From the NCBI RefSeq assembly GCF_014205835.1, contig NZ_JACHCQ010000026.1, positions 39,671-103,670 of the forward strand: a DNA stretch of 64,000 bases. Reading direction: 5' to 3'. The position numbers and the translations under genes were made by a program. The notes under the pieces were generated by a model. That model made no database searches and was not told the origin of the DNA. It was given only the letters and a program-made list of their open reading frames with translations. Positions within the stretch are counted from its first letter, which is position 1. Each line of letters starts with the position of its first letter. Below are positions 32,551 to 40,586 of this stretch, piece by piece. This stretch comes from Pedobacter sp. AK013 (GTDB taxonomy: Bacteria > Bacteroidota > Bacteroidia > Sphingobacteriales > Sphingobacteriaceae).

Positions 32551-33365
32551 TATAAAATTAAGATTAAACCCAAAACAATTAAGCGGTAAAGTGCCCAGGT
32601 AATACTCATCAACCAACCTAGCTTTAATAATTTACTCCTACGGATATGTTCTAAAAACATCAGTCCCGCAACCATTAGAAAATACAGCAGAAAAAATAAA
32701 GGTAGAAGGCTGACGTATTTTTCCAGGATTATAATGGGCAAGAGTAAAAGCGAACCTGCGAAAGAAATGGTCATCATATTCCCAAGGTAATCCCAAAGCT
32801 TTTCTTTTTTATAAAAGCTAATAATTGCGCCTTGGAAAAATAGCTGGCCACCACAGATTAAGTATTCACGGTATCTACTGCCCAGTGGAACAAAATCGGT
32901 AAGCAGATGCGCATAATCTGTTAATATATAAGCAGTAATAACCCAGGTTAAAAGTAGAAAAGTAATGCGGTAATGGAGTTTAAAAGTGGGCTGTATCGTA
33001 TTTTCTTTAACCGGAGCTGGAATAATCACCTTACGGTTGTAAGAAACAAATGCATAAAATTTACGCATCAGGTAAACAAATGGACTAAACAAAAATAAAG
33101 GCTTAAAAAAGGGCATAGCGTTTGCAATAATTTTGAACAGACTCTGGATGCCATAAGTAACTTCGCCTGTTTCGGTATTAACAAGTGCAATTTCATTGGC
33201 AGCCCTTTGCTTATCTACCAGCGGGCAAATGTTTTGTGGCATTTCCTGGTAGGCCTCACGACCATCTTGAGTCAACATACCTGTTTTTACAAAAGCTTTG
33301 GTATAGGCATAACACATTGGGCACTCATTGTCAAATAAAATCACGTGGTTTTTAAGTGTTTTCAT
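32550..33365 (-). CDS. DCC-family thiol-disulfide oxidoreductase with membrane domain
   Basis: 271 residues. The N-terminus VILFDNECPMCYAYTKAF carries the DxxCPxC motif (Asp12, Cys15, Cys18) of the DCC/DUF393 thioredoxin-like family. From about residue 125 the protein has about four to five hydrophobic segments (ITFLLLTWVITAYIL, LFFQGAIISFY, FAGSLLLLPIIIL, LLPLFFLLYFLMVAGLMFLEH), so the redox domain is fused to a membrane domain. It leads the operon DCC, TIGR01777, SRPBCC. An inverted repeat resembling the GbsR palindrome lies 18-39 bp upstream of the start. The substrate is unknown. Confidence 0.82.
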   Translation of the reverse strand: MKTLKNHVILFDNECPMCYAYTKAFVKTGMLTQDGREAYQEMPQNICPLVDKQRAANEIALVNTETGEVTYGIQSLFKIIANAMPFFKPLFLFSPFVYLMRKFYAFVSYNRKVIIPAPVKENTIQPTFKLHYRITFLLLTWVITAYILTDYAHLLTDFVPLGSRYREYLICGGQLFFQGAIISFYKKEKLWDYLGNMMTISFAGSLLLLPIIILEKYVSLLPLFFLLYFLMVAGLMFLEHIRRSKLLKLGWLMSITWALYRLIVLGLILIL

Positions 33366-33382
33366 TTTATTTAAATTTTAAT

Positions 33383-33404
33383 ACTTTCAGTAAAAAATGA
33401 AAGT
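33383..33404. promoter_or_regulatory. Candidate operator of the DCC operon
   Basis: ACTTTCA (33383-33389), eight bases, TGAAAGT (33398-33404). The core TTTCA-N8-TGAAA has the same half-sites and the same spacing as the palindrome in front of the GbsR/MarR gene at 34119-34136. It lies 18-39 bp upstream of the DCC start codon. Confidence 0.55.
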
Positions 33405-33429
33405 TTTGGTTAAAAAATAAAGCCGAACT

Positions 33430-33560
33430 TAAGGGTAAGGCGTTTTAATGGTTAGGATTTAGTGGATAGGCTTTAGCACTTGGCTTTTAGTGTGAATATG
33501 TCTTGGTACTCGATATTTACTACTTGCTACTAAATACTTATTACTTGATACTCAACCCCT
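33430..33560. repeat. Word-repeat spacer
   Basis: Degenerate short phrases are repeated here, such as TTAGTGGATAGG / TTTTAGTGTG and TACTTGCTACT / TACTTATTACTTGATACT. The stretch is non-coding although it keeps frames open by chance. Similar word-repeat spacers lie at 5041-5104, 17255-17300, 51826-51925 and 60022-60056. Confidence 0.5.
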
Positions 33561-33585
33561 CCTTCTCACATCTCCCCGCTCAAAT

Positions 33586-34092
33586 CTATTTAAACACTTT
33601 CAAAACCGAGCCCCAGAACCAATTCTCTTCAGCTTTAAGCATGGTTTCTAGCGTTTTATCCACGTTGAGGGCAAGTTTGTTAATATCGCTTACCGATTTT
33701 TTGAAGGTTTTAAACGCTGGGTCTTTTTCATCACCCGTTACCGTTGATAGTTCATTCAAAACTTTTAAAACAGGCTCTAACTCTCTTTTTTTACGTTCTT
33801 TAGCTACCTGGCGGGAAATATTCCAAACATCCTTATCGGCAAAAAAGTACTCTTTGCGCTCGCCAGCTTTATGTTGTTTTTCAATTAAGCCCCATCCAAT
33901 TAAATCGCGGAGTGTCATGTTGGCATTTCCTCTCGAGATACTGAGTGCTTCCATAATTTCTTCAGTAGTAAGCGCTTCAGGAGAGATAAGTAATAACGCA
34001 TGTACCTGGGCCATAGTGCGGTTAATTCCCCATTCGGAGCCTAATTTGCCCCAAGCTTCTATAAATTTTAATTTCGCTGCTGCTAATTCCAT
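33586..34092 (-). CDS. GbsR/MarR-type transcriptional regulator
   Basis: About 168 residues from the ATG at 34092; a TTG two codons earlier lies inside the promoter. The winged-helix region is NRTMAQVHALLLISPEALTTEEIMEALSISRGNANMTLRDLIGWGLIEK, with the HTH in TTEEIMEALSISRGNANMTLRDL, then a wing GERKEYFFAD and a C-terminal helical dimerisation region. The GbsR-like subgroup in Bacteroidota represses nearby genes. A perfect 28-bp palindrome sits on its own promoter and a matching site precedes the downstream DCC operon, so it probably controls itself and those three genes. Confidence 0.88.
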   Translation of the reverse strand: MELAAAKLKFIEAWGKLGSEWGINRTMAQVHALLLISPEALTTEEIMEALSISRGNANMTLRDLIGWGLIEKQHKAGERKEYFFADKDVWNISRQVAKERKKRELEPVLKVLNELSTVTGDEKDPAFKTFKKSVSDINKLALNVDKTLETMLKAEENWFWGSVLKVFK

Positions 34093-34095
34093 ACA

Positions 34096-34141
34096 CAAAT
34101 ATAAACTTATTTTTAAAGTTTCAATAATTATTGAAACTTTA
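34096..34141 (-). promoter_or_regulatory. gbsR-like promoter with 28-bp operator palindrome
   Basis: On the minus strand TTG (34124-34122), an 18-base spacer and TATATTTG (34103-34096) match the Bacteroidota promoter TTG-N17-23-TAnnTTTG. A perfect palindrome spans 34114-34141 (half-site AAAGTTTCAATAAT) and covers the -33 element, the classic layout of an autorepressed promoter. The -7 box ends 3 bp before the ATG, so the mRNA is probably leaderless. Confidence 0.7.
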
Positions 34142-34154
34142 TTTGTTTTGGAAG

Positions 34155-35240
34155 TTATTTACTTTCGCGTTGTATTTCATCCAACACCATCTGCCAGTTG
34201 GCCTCATTGTTATTTACCTTTTTTAACAGTTCAGCCTGTGCCTTATCGAAATAAACAGACAGTTTTAATACGGGCAAAGCCAAATCTGGTTTAAACATCG
34301 TCCCTGGAGCAAATCCAGGCTCATTGTTTTTGGCCCGGTCACGGTCGAATTTAACGGTAGTATGTACATATTCTTCGTGCTGTTTTTCTCCATTAATGTA
34401 TGGGATCAACCACTCTACAGATTTTTTGATCGAAGATCCTTTAGGCGACTCGTAGGTATAAAAGTTAGTGCCTTTCGCTCTGTCGATCATAATGGCCAAC
34501 TTTAGCATCGGTTCAAGGTCGTAAATGTGGTAATGCATGGCATCACGCTCTTTAAAATCCAAACTGGTTCCATCAGGATACAAATTGATATTAATGTGGC
34601 TTTTTAAATTGTCGATGGTCCATTTAATAAATTCCTGATTATTTAAAGTGTAACCAATTTCGCCAACTTCTTTTAAGCGGTGTGCATTCCAGTTATTAAT
34701 GGCAGTGGCTCTCCCCGCTTTCATCCGTTTGCTGTTAATTTCAGCCCAGGCCGTTTCGGTAAGCCATTGTTCAATCTGTTTTTTATCGGTTATTAAGATA
34801 TCTTTTTTAATCAGATCGTAAGCTTCAATGGCTTTATCCAGATTGGTATCGTCAATAGGATCGCCATTTGGTTTGTTGATTTTGGCCCATGCACCAAGAA
34901 ATTCTACACATTTGTTTAAATATTTTTGATCATTGGTAATTCTGTATTGTAAGGCCAGTGCAAACATTTTATTCATATCTGCCAGGGCTAATCTGGTTTT
35001 CTCTTTTTTTGGATTTCCCTTTAATAATCCTTCAGTTCTGATCGTATCAATTGGGTTGGGTTGTTCGCTTAGATAATTTAATGCCGATTTTTCAAAGCCC
35101 AGGTATAGTTTTTTAGTTTCTCCATCATTTTTAATCTGCGTTTTTAACTTTTTGATTTCATCATTATTTAAACTCACAATCTGCGAAAACGAAGAAAAAG
35201 ATAATAAAGCAAGGGCGGTTGCAACAACAAACTTTCTCAT
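34155..35240 (-). CDS. Alginate lyase family protein (PF05426 fold)
   Basis: 361 residues with a signal peptide (MRKFVVATALALLSFSSFSQ). The family motifs NNWNAHRLKEVGEIGYTL (about 192-209), with the catalytic-type Asn and His, and DFKERDAMHYHIYDLEPML are intact, in an alpha/alpha toroid setting. The family cleaves alginate or related uronate polymers by beta-elimination. A -7 box TAGATTTG (35279-35272) lies about 31 bp upstream. It is not embedded in a SusCD locus here, so the substrate is open. Confidence 0.85.
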   Translation of the reverse strand: MRKFVVATALALLSFSSFSQIVSLNNDEIKKLKTQIKNDGETKKLYLGFEKSALNYLSEQPNPIDTIRTEGLLKGNPKKEKTRLALADMNKMFALALQYRITNDQKYLNKCVEFLGAWAKINKPNGDPIDDTNLDKAIEAYDLIKKDILITDKKQIEQWLTETAWAEINSKRMKAGRATAINNWNAHRLKEVGEIGYTLNNQEFIKWTIDNLKSHININLYPDGTSLDFKERDAMHYHIYDLEPMLKLAIMIDRAKGTNFYTYESPKGSSIKKSVEWLIPYINGEKQHEEYVHTTVKFDRDRAKNNEPGFAPGTMFKPDLALPVLKLSVYFDKAQAELLKKVNNNEANWQMVLDEIQRESK

Positions 35241-35333
35241 AATAAATAGGTTGAATTTTTATTCTTTGTTACAAATCTAATTTTTTATTCAGCATGCATT
35301 TAATTTATTACTTTTTTATACCGCCCAATTTTT

Positions 35334-35341
35334 TATTTTTG
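35334..35341 (+). promoter_or_regulatory. -7 box of the YfhO-family gene
   Basis: TATTTTTG matches TAnnTTTG exactly, 28 bp before the start codon at 35370. No TTG is seen at the -33 distance. Confidence 0.4.
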
Positions 35342-35369
35342 ACGTTCGTTTAAACTTAAACAAACCTTA

Positions 35370-37877
35370 ATGAATAACTGGTTTAATAAAAATGGCATTC
35401 ACTTAGCCATTATTGCATTTTTTGTAGTCATCACTTTTGCCTACTTCAGTCCTGTTTTGGTAGGTAAAGCGCCTGCGCAAAGCGATGTAATCCAATCGCA
35501 AGCTATGCAAAAGGAAATTATGGACTTTAAAGAGAAAGATGGTAAGGCACCACTTTGGACCAACCAGATGTTTGGTGGTATGCCAGCCTATCAAATTTGG
35601 GTACCTTATGCCTATAATGGCGCTACTTATGGAATTGCCTTAATTACTAAAGCCCTGCCAAATCCAACAGGTACAGTTCTACTGTTGCTTTTAGGTGCTT
35701 ATTTCTTGTTTATTGTATTAAAGGTTAATCCATGGCTTGCTGCAGCAGGCGCAATTGCATTTACCTTTACCATGTATAACTTTGTTTTAATTGCAAGCGG
35801 GCATAGTAGCAAGGCATTAGCAATTGGTTTTTTTGCACCAATAATAGCCAGTATTTTGTTAACCCTAAGGGGCAGATATTGGTACGGAGCGAGTTTAACA
35901 GCATTGTTTTTAGCCCTCGAAATAAGAACCAACCACGTTCAAATGACGTATTATTTAATGTTGGCTATTTTTATATTCGTTATTGTAGAATTTTACCAGG
36001 CATTTAAGAATAAAACCGTTTCAAATCTATTAAAATCGCTTGCTTTTCTTGCTTTTTCTGTGGCTATTGCGGTAATGATTAATGCCAGTTTATTATGGTC
36101 TACAGCAGAATATGCGAAAGAAACAAACCGGGGTAAATCTAATTTAACCGCTACAGAAGCAGCACCGGCAGAAAAAGGTTCAGGTATGCCAAAAGAGTAT
36201 GCTTACCAATGGAGCCAGGGTGTTGGCGAGAGCTTTACCTTTTTAATTCCAGATTTATATGGAGGTGCTTCAGGAGTAGATAAGTTGGTAAACCCTGATG
36301 GGAATATGTATAAAGCCGTTGCCGAAATTACAGGAGGCGATCCTAATCAAACTGCACAGGCTATCCAGCAATTGGGAGGGCAATTAAATATGCAACAGTA
36401 CTGGGGCGAGAAACCATTTACACAAGGTGGCTATTATTTCGGTGCAATTATCTGTTTCTTATTTGTTTTTGGTTTATTCATCGTTCGCAGCCAATTAAAG
36501 TGGTGGATATTGGCAACAACTGTTTTATTCATTTTGCTTTCTTTTGGTCGCCACTTCCCTCTTGTAAGTGATTTATTCTTCGATTATTTTCCACTTTATA
36601 ATAAATTCAGAGCAGTTGAATCCATTTTGGCAGTAGTTGGTTTAATGGTTCCGATATTGGCCATTTTATCAATCAAAGAAATTCAGGATGGTGATTTAGA
36701 TCAAAAGGTGTTGATCAAGAAATTAACCTGGTCTGCTGCTATTACTGGTGGTTTTGCTTTAATTGTAGCAATTGTGCCTACACTCTTTTTCAGTTTTAAA
36801 GCATCAAACCATATGCAAATTGTACAGGCTTTAACCCAAACTTTGCAAAATAATACTTCTGTTGCCCAAAAGATAGCAAATGGATTAGTGGAAGATAGAA
36901 TTGCAATAGGTCGTGCAGATGCTTTGCGTTCTTTCTTTTTCGTGGTTATCGGTTTCGGAATAGTTTGGGCATTTATTACCAAAAAATTAAATACGCAATT
37001 AGCTTTAGGTTTGTTAGCGCTGGCGGTTTTGGTAGATATGTGGCAAATAGATCGTAGGTATTTAAATAACCAAAATTTTGAATACAAAAAAACGGCTTCA
37101 GATTTCTTTAAACCAAGGGACGTTGATAATTTTATCATGGCGGACAAAGACCCGAATTTTAGGGTATTTGATGCTTCGATAAATACTTTTAGCGATGCCA
37201 GTACCTCTAATTTTCACAAAACTATAGGTGGTTATCATGCAGCTAAACTGAAACGTTTTGATGAACTCATTCAACATCAATTTGCTAAAAGTATTAACCA
37301 GGATGTTCTTGATATGTTAAATACCAAATATATCATTACGCAGGATCAGCAAAACGGATCGTATAAAATGCAGCGTAACGCAACTGCCGCCGGTAATGCC
37401 TGGTTTGTACAAAGTGTTCAGTTTGCCAAAAATGCTGATGAAGAAATGAAGGCAATTAGCAGTTTTGACGCTAAAAAAGAAGCCATTGTTGATGAAAGCT
37501 TCAAAAATTCGATTGATACCAAACGATTAGGAACCGGTCAGGAAGGTTTTATTAAATTAACCAACTATAACCCTGATCACTTAACCTACGAATATTCAAC
37601 CGCTAAAGATGTAATTGCAGTATTTTCAGAAATTTACTATGATAAAGGCTGGAAAATGTATATCGATGGTGTTGAAAAGCCATACTTCAGGGCCGATTAC
37701 GTTTTACGTGCAGCGCAATTAGAGGCAGGTAACCATAAACTCGAGTTTATTTTCCACCCAACATCGTATTATACCGGAGAGAAAATCTCATTGGCAGGAT
37801 CGATCTTATTATTGGCCGGATTGGGCTTTGGATTTTATTCAGAAGAAAAGAAGAAAAAGAAAGCAACTAAAGCTTAA
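35370..37877 (+). CDS. YfhO-family multispanning membrane protein (GT-C-like)
   Basis: 835 residues. A first membrane helix (HLAIIAFFVVITFAYFSPVLVG) is followed by PAQSDVIQSQAMQKEI and LWTNQMFGGMPAYQIW, the conserved loop of this Bacteroidota group. Ten or more further helices run to about residue 555. A large periplasmic C-terminal part (about 560-800) contains SEIYYDKGWKMYIDG and ends in a last helix and a lysine tail. The GT-C-like fold suggests transfer of sugars from lipid donors, as proposed for YfhO proteins in teichoic acid or lipid glycosylation. No operon partner; a terminator follows. Confidence 0.83.
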   Translation: MNNWFNKNGIHLAIIAFFVVITFAYFSPVLVGKAPAQSDVIQSQAMQKEIMDFKEKDGKAPLWTNQMFGGMPAYQIWVPYAYNGATYGIALITKALPNPTGTVLLLLLGAYFLFIVLKVNPWLAAAGAIAFTFTMYNFVLIASGHSSKALAIGFFAPIIASILLTLRGRYWYGASLTALFLALEIRTNHVQMTYYLMLAIFIFVIVEFYQAFKNKTVSNLLKSLAFLAFSVAIAVMINASLLWSTAEYAKETNRGKSNLTATEAAPAEKGSGMPKEYAYQWSQGVGESFTFLIPDLYGGASGVDKLVNPDGNMYKAVAEITGGDPNQTAQAIQQLGGQLNMQQYWGEKPFTQGGYYFGAIICFLFVFGLFIVRSQLKWWILATTVLFILLSFGRHFPLVSDLFFDYFPLYNKFRAVESILAVVGLMVPILAILSIKEIQDGDLDQKVLIKKLTWSAAITGGFALIVAIVPTLFFSFKASNHMQIVQALTQTLQNNTSVAQKIANGLVEDRIAIGRADALRSFFFVVIGFGIVWAFITKKLNTQLALGLLALAVLVDMWQIDRRYLNNQNFEYKKTASDFFKPRDVDNFIMADKDPNFRVFDASINTFSDASTSNFHKTIGGYHAAKLKRFDELIQHQFAKSINQDVLDMLNTKYIITQDQQNGSYKMQRNATAAGNAWFVQSVQFAKNADEEMKAISSFDAKKEAIVDESFKNSIDTKRLGTGQEGFIKLTNYNPDHLTYEYSTAKDVIAVFSEIYYDKGWKMYIDGVEKPYFRADYVLRAAQLEAGNHKLEFIFHPTSYYTGEKISLAGSILLLAGLGFGFYSEEKKKKKATKA

Positions 37878-37899
37878 TATTTCTTTTAAATAGATTTAC

Positions 37900-37932
37900 A
37901 CCCCGTAAGATATTAATCTTATGGGGTTTTTT
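37900..37932 (+). terminator. Intrinsic terminator of the YfhO-family gene
   Basis: ACCCCGTAAGAT (37900-37911), loop ATTA, ATCTTATGGGGT (37916-37927), then T-run. The 12-bp stem has one G-T pair. Confidence 0.85.
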
Positions 37933-37949
37933 GTTGCCCATCATTGTCC

Positions 37950-38300
37950 CTCCCCCTCATTCGTTATCCTGAACTTGTTTTTGTTCAATGCTAAATATTT
38001 TTTCATTTTGGAGCGCAAAGCCTGTGCAAGACATAAAGTTTCTTCCCGTTTTTTGCTTATACGCTTCGCTTCCTCGTACCTCGTTGCTGTAGGGTAACGC
38101 TTCAATCGGGGCTAATTAGCAGAGCCTGTACTACATTTTTGGGGTTGCAGGGTGCACAAACCTTTGTTCCTAAACCGGATAGAGCGGAATAGCCCGGAGC
38201 TCAGCGAGGACTATGAGCGAAAGCAGGACTGAAGCTGCCAAGAACCACAAACCGCTCATTTCCAAATAACCTGAACCCGATTCCTCTAGTTATATAGACA
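37950..38300. repeat. Gene-free interspersed repeat block
   Basis: A GC-richer block between the YfhO gene and the LpxH-like operon. It includes a degraded REP-like core (CCTGAACTTGTTTTTG, near 37972), the phrase CTAGTTATATAGAC near 38287, which is shared with 967-980, and two arms with related wording in opposite orientation: one around GCTTCGCTTCCTCGTACCTC and GGTAACGCTTCAATCGGGGC (38060-38120), the other around AGCCCGGAGCTCAGCGAGGA and AGCGAAAGCAGGACTGAAGC (38195-38240). I recognise this type of block as recurrent between genes in Pedobacter-like genomes. Nothing coding is evident. Confidence 0.55.
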
Positions 38301-38385
38301 AACCGAAGAGGTTGACCAATTAACTACCGTTATTCATTTTAACAATCTTTATCAAATAGAATAATAATTTAACAATGTCGTAACA

Positions 38386-38414
38386 TTTGTTTGATATACA
38401 GCGTCTTACCTTTG
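38386..38414 (+). promoter_or_regulatory. Promoter of the 31-codon peptide and LpxH-like operon
   Basis: TTTG (38386-38389), 17 bases, TACCTTTG (38407-38414). Both boxes match the Bacteroidota consensus. The small coding frame at 38433 begins 18 bp after the -7 box. Confidence 0.65.
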
Positions 38415-38432
38415 TAATGTAAATCAGGTGAT

Positions 38433-38528
38433 ATGTTAGAATCATTCTTTGCCGTATGTTTATTAATTGTGGTACTTTATTTCTTTAGCCCCTTTGAGGT
38501 AAAACTCGATGAGGAAGAAGAGTGGTAA
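38433..38528 (+). CDS. Small membrane peptide (31 residues)
   Basis: ATG at 38433 to TAA at 38526-38528. The product begins MLESFFAVCLLIVVLYFF and ends with S-P-F-E-V-K-L-D then four Glu and a Trp: one transmembrane helix near the N-terminus and a strongly acidic tail. It is the first frame after a consensus promoter and lies 71 bp before the LpxH-like gene, so it is probably expressed with it. It is too short for routine gene calling and I know no named family. A small subunit or regulator of the downstream membrane-lipid enzyme is possible but unproven. Confidence 0.55.
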   Translation: MLESFFAVCLLIVVLYFFSPFEVKLDEEEEW

Positions 38529-38599
38529 CACAGCTAATTTATCTCTGAACTGCTTGAATAGAGCGGTAACAATACCCTTCCCCCCTAAATTTCCCGTTT

Positions 38600-39454
38600 A
38601 TGGATAAAAGAAATGTCGATGTAGTCGTAATATCCGATGTACATTTGGGCACCTACGGTTGCCATGCGAAAGAGCTGCTGAAATATCTGAAGAGCATCAA
38701 GCCTAAAAGGTTAATTTTAAACGGTGATATCATCGATATCTGGCAGTTCAGCAAAAGTTATTGGCCCGAATCACACATGAAGGTGATCCGTAAACTGATG
38801 AAATTCGTGTCGGAAGGCGTTCAGGTTCACTACCTGACGGGGAATCATGATGAGATGCTCCGCAAATTCGACGGCATGGAAATGGGGACTTTCCATCTTC
38901 AGAATAAGTTAATCTTAGAACTGGATGGAAAAAAAGCATGGTTTTTTCATGGTGATGTTTTTGATGTCACCATGCAGCATTCCAAATGGCTGGCTAAACT
39001 GGGTGCAGTTGGATACGATACGCTGATTCTTATTAATAGTTTTGTAAACTGGGTACTTACCGCGTTTGGGCGGGAAAAGATGAGCTTTTCGAAAAAAATC
39101 AAAGCTAAATTTAAGGATGCCGTTAAGTTCATCAATAGTTTTGAGCAAACAGCTGCAGAACTGGCCATCGAAAAAGGTTATCAGTATGTGGTTTGTGGAC
39201 ACATTCATCAGGCTGAGCAACGTGAAATTGCCACCGAAGAAGGTAAAGTGCTTTATCTGAACAGCGGCGATTGGGTAGAAAGCCTCACTGCTTTAGAATA
39301 TGAAAACAGCAAGTGGACGGTTTTTAAATATGAGTACCAACATTTTACTAAAGATCAATTGGATGAAGGAATCCTTTCTGATGCCGAAGATTTAAAAAGT
39401 AAACTCGATATAAATATTCTTTTACAGAATATAAAATACGAAATTGCCCAATAA
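38600..39454 (+). CDS. UDP-2,3-diacylglucosamine diphosphatase-like metallophosphoesterase
   Basis: 284 residues. Calcineurin-like motifs in order: ISDVHLG (Asp13, His15), LNGDIID (Asp43), LTGNHDE (Asn82, His83), FFHGDVFD (His117) and CGHIHQ (about 202-207). Together they form a two-metal site. The arrangement with SDVHLG and FHGD is that of LpxH/LpxH2-like enzymes, which hydrolyse UDP-diacylglucosamine in lipid A synthesis. No signal peptide; membrane-peripheral at the cytoplasmic face. The next gene, a glycosyltransferase, begins 20 bp later and is surely co-transcribed. A phosphatase acting on a different lipid-linked substrate is the alternative. Confidence 0.87.
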   Translation: MDKRNVDVVVISDVHLGTYGCHAKELLKYLKSIKPKRLILNGDIIDIWQFSKSYWPESHMKVIRKLMKFVSEGVQVHYLTGNHDEMLRKFDGMEMGTFHLQNKLILELDGKKAWFFHGDVFDVTMQHSKWLAKLGAVGYDTLILINSFVNWVLTAFGREKMSFSKKIKAKFKDAVKFINSFEQTAAELAIEKGYQYVVCGHIHQAEQREIATEEGKVLYLNSGDWVESLTALEYENSKWTVFKYEYQHFTKDQLDEGILSDAEDLKSKLDINILLQNIKYEIAQ

Positions 39455-39474
39455 TTTAAGATATTCGGGCATAA

Positions 39475-40464
39475 ATGAAGATACTTTACGCAATACAGGG
39501 AACTGGTAACGGTCATATCAGCAGGGCGAGGGAAATAATTCCTTTGTTACAACAATATGGCGAACTGGATATTTTAGTCAGTGGCACACAGGCCGATGTG
39601 AAACTCAGTCAGCCTGTAAAATACCAATTACATGGCTTCAGTTTTATCTTTGGGAAAAAAGGCGGTGTAGACCATTTTAAAACCTGGCTGAACATGAATC
39701 TTTTCCGTTTTCGGAAAGATATGAAGCAGCTGCCGTTGAAAGATTACAACCTTATCGTTAACGATTTTGAACCCGTAAGCGCCTGGGCCTGTAAGTTGCA
39801 GGGCATAGAATGTGTATCACTGAGTCATCAGGCTGCTTTTAAATCTAAAAAAGTACCCCGTCCGAGAACTTTAGATTGGGGAAAACTGATCCTGAGTCGT
39901 TACGCACCCACCAAATACCACATTGGCTTTCACTTCGATCGTTACGATACTTTTATCCATACCCCGGTAATCAGGGCTGAGATCCGGAACCTGAAAAGTG
40001 AAAATTTAGGCCATTATACCGTTTATCTTCCAGCCGTTGACGATAAACGGTTGGTCAAGCTTTTTACACAGCTCCCTGAAGTTACGTGGCAGGTTTTTTC
40101 TAAACACAATAAAGTAGCCTACCGGGAAGGAAATGTTTTTGTGGAGCCGGTTAACAACGAAAAATTTAATAAAAGCCTGGCTACCTGCGCAGGGCTGTTT
40201 ACAGGCGGCGGTTTTGAAGGACCTGCTGAAGCACTTTACTTAAAGAAAAAACTTTTGGTTGCACCTATGCGCTTTCAGTTTGAGCAGCAATGTAATGCCT
40301 ACGCCTTAAAACAGTTTGGTTTACCTGTAATTTGGGGAAGCACCAGAAACTGGTTGCCGATTATCAAAAACTGGGTTGAAAATCCTCAACAGCATGAGTT
40401 TAATTTTCCTGACGAAACGGCGCAGATTATTGACGATATGGTGAAGAAATACGCGAGAAAATAA
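39475..40464 (+). CDS. Glycosyltransferase of the MJ1255 type (GT-B fold)
   Basis: 329 residues. The N-terminus MKILYAIQGTGNGHISRA is the family signature, shared with MurG-like GT-B enzymes in the GxGxGHxxRA motif. The donor side has GLFTGGGFEGPAEALYLKK (about 240-258) and APMRFQFEQQCNAYAL, the usual nucleotide-sugar binding part. There is no membrane helix. It follows the LpxH-like gene by 20 bp, a pairing common in Bacteroidota, so it may glycosylate a lipid. Donor and acceptor are unknown. Confidence 0.87.
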   Translation: MKILYAIQGTGNGHISRAREIIPLLQQYGELDILVSGTQADVKLSQPVKYQLHGFSFIFGKKGGVDHFKTWLNMNLFRFRKDMKQLPLKDYNLIVNDFEPVSAWACKLQGIECVSLSHQAAFKSKKVPRPRTLDWGKLILSRYAPTKYHIGFHFDRYDTFIHTPVIRAEIRNLKSENLGHYTVYLPAVDDKRLVKLFTQLPEVTWQVFSKHNKVAYREGNVFVEPVNNEKFNKSLATCAGLFTGGGFEGPAEALYLKKKLLVAPMRFQFEQQCNAYALKQFGLPVIWGSTRNWLPIIKNWVENPQQHEFNFPDETAQIIDDMVKKYARK

Positions 40465-40586
40465 CGTCTAACAACAAAATTAATTTCTTTAGGAGGTAAT
40501 TTAGTCATCCAGGATTTATTTTTATAAATAGGCGATAATTTGATTTAAAAAATTATTTTTGAGCAAACATTACATTCTGGCTCTCA

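Noticed and set aside
33503..34294. 263-codon open frame on the plus strand opposite the GbsR gene
   Set aside because: It starts in word-repeat DNA (translating to repeated Tyr-Leu-Leu phrases) and is antisense to a well-supported regulator.
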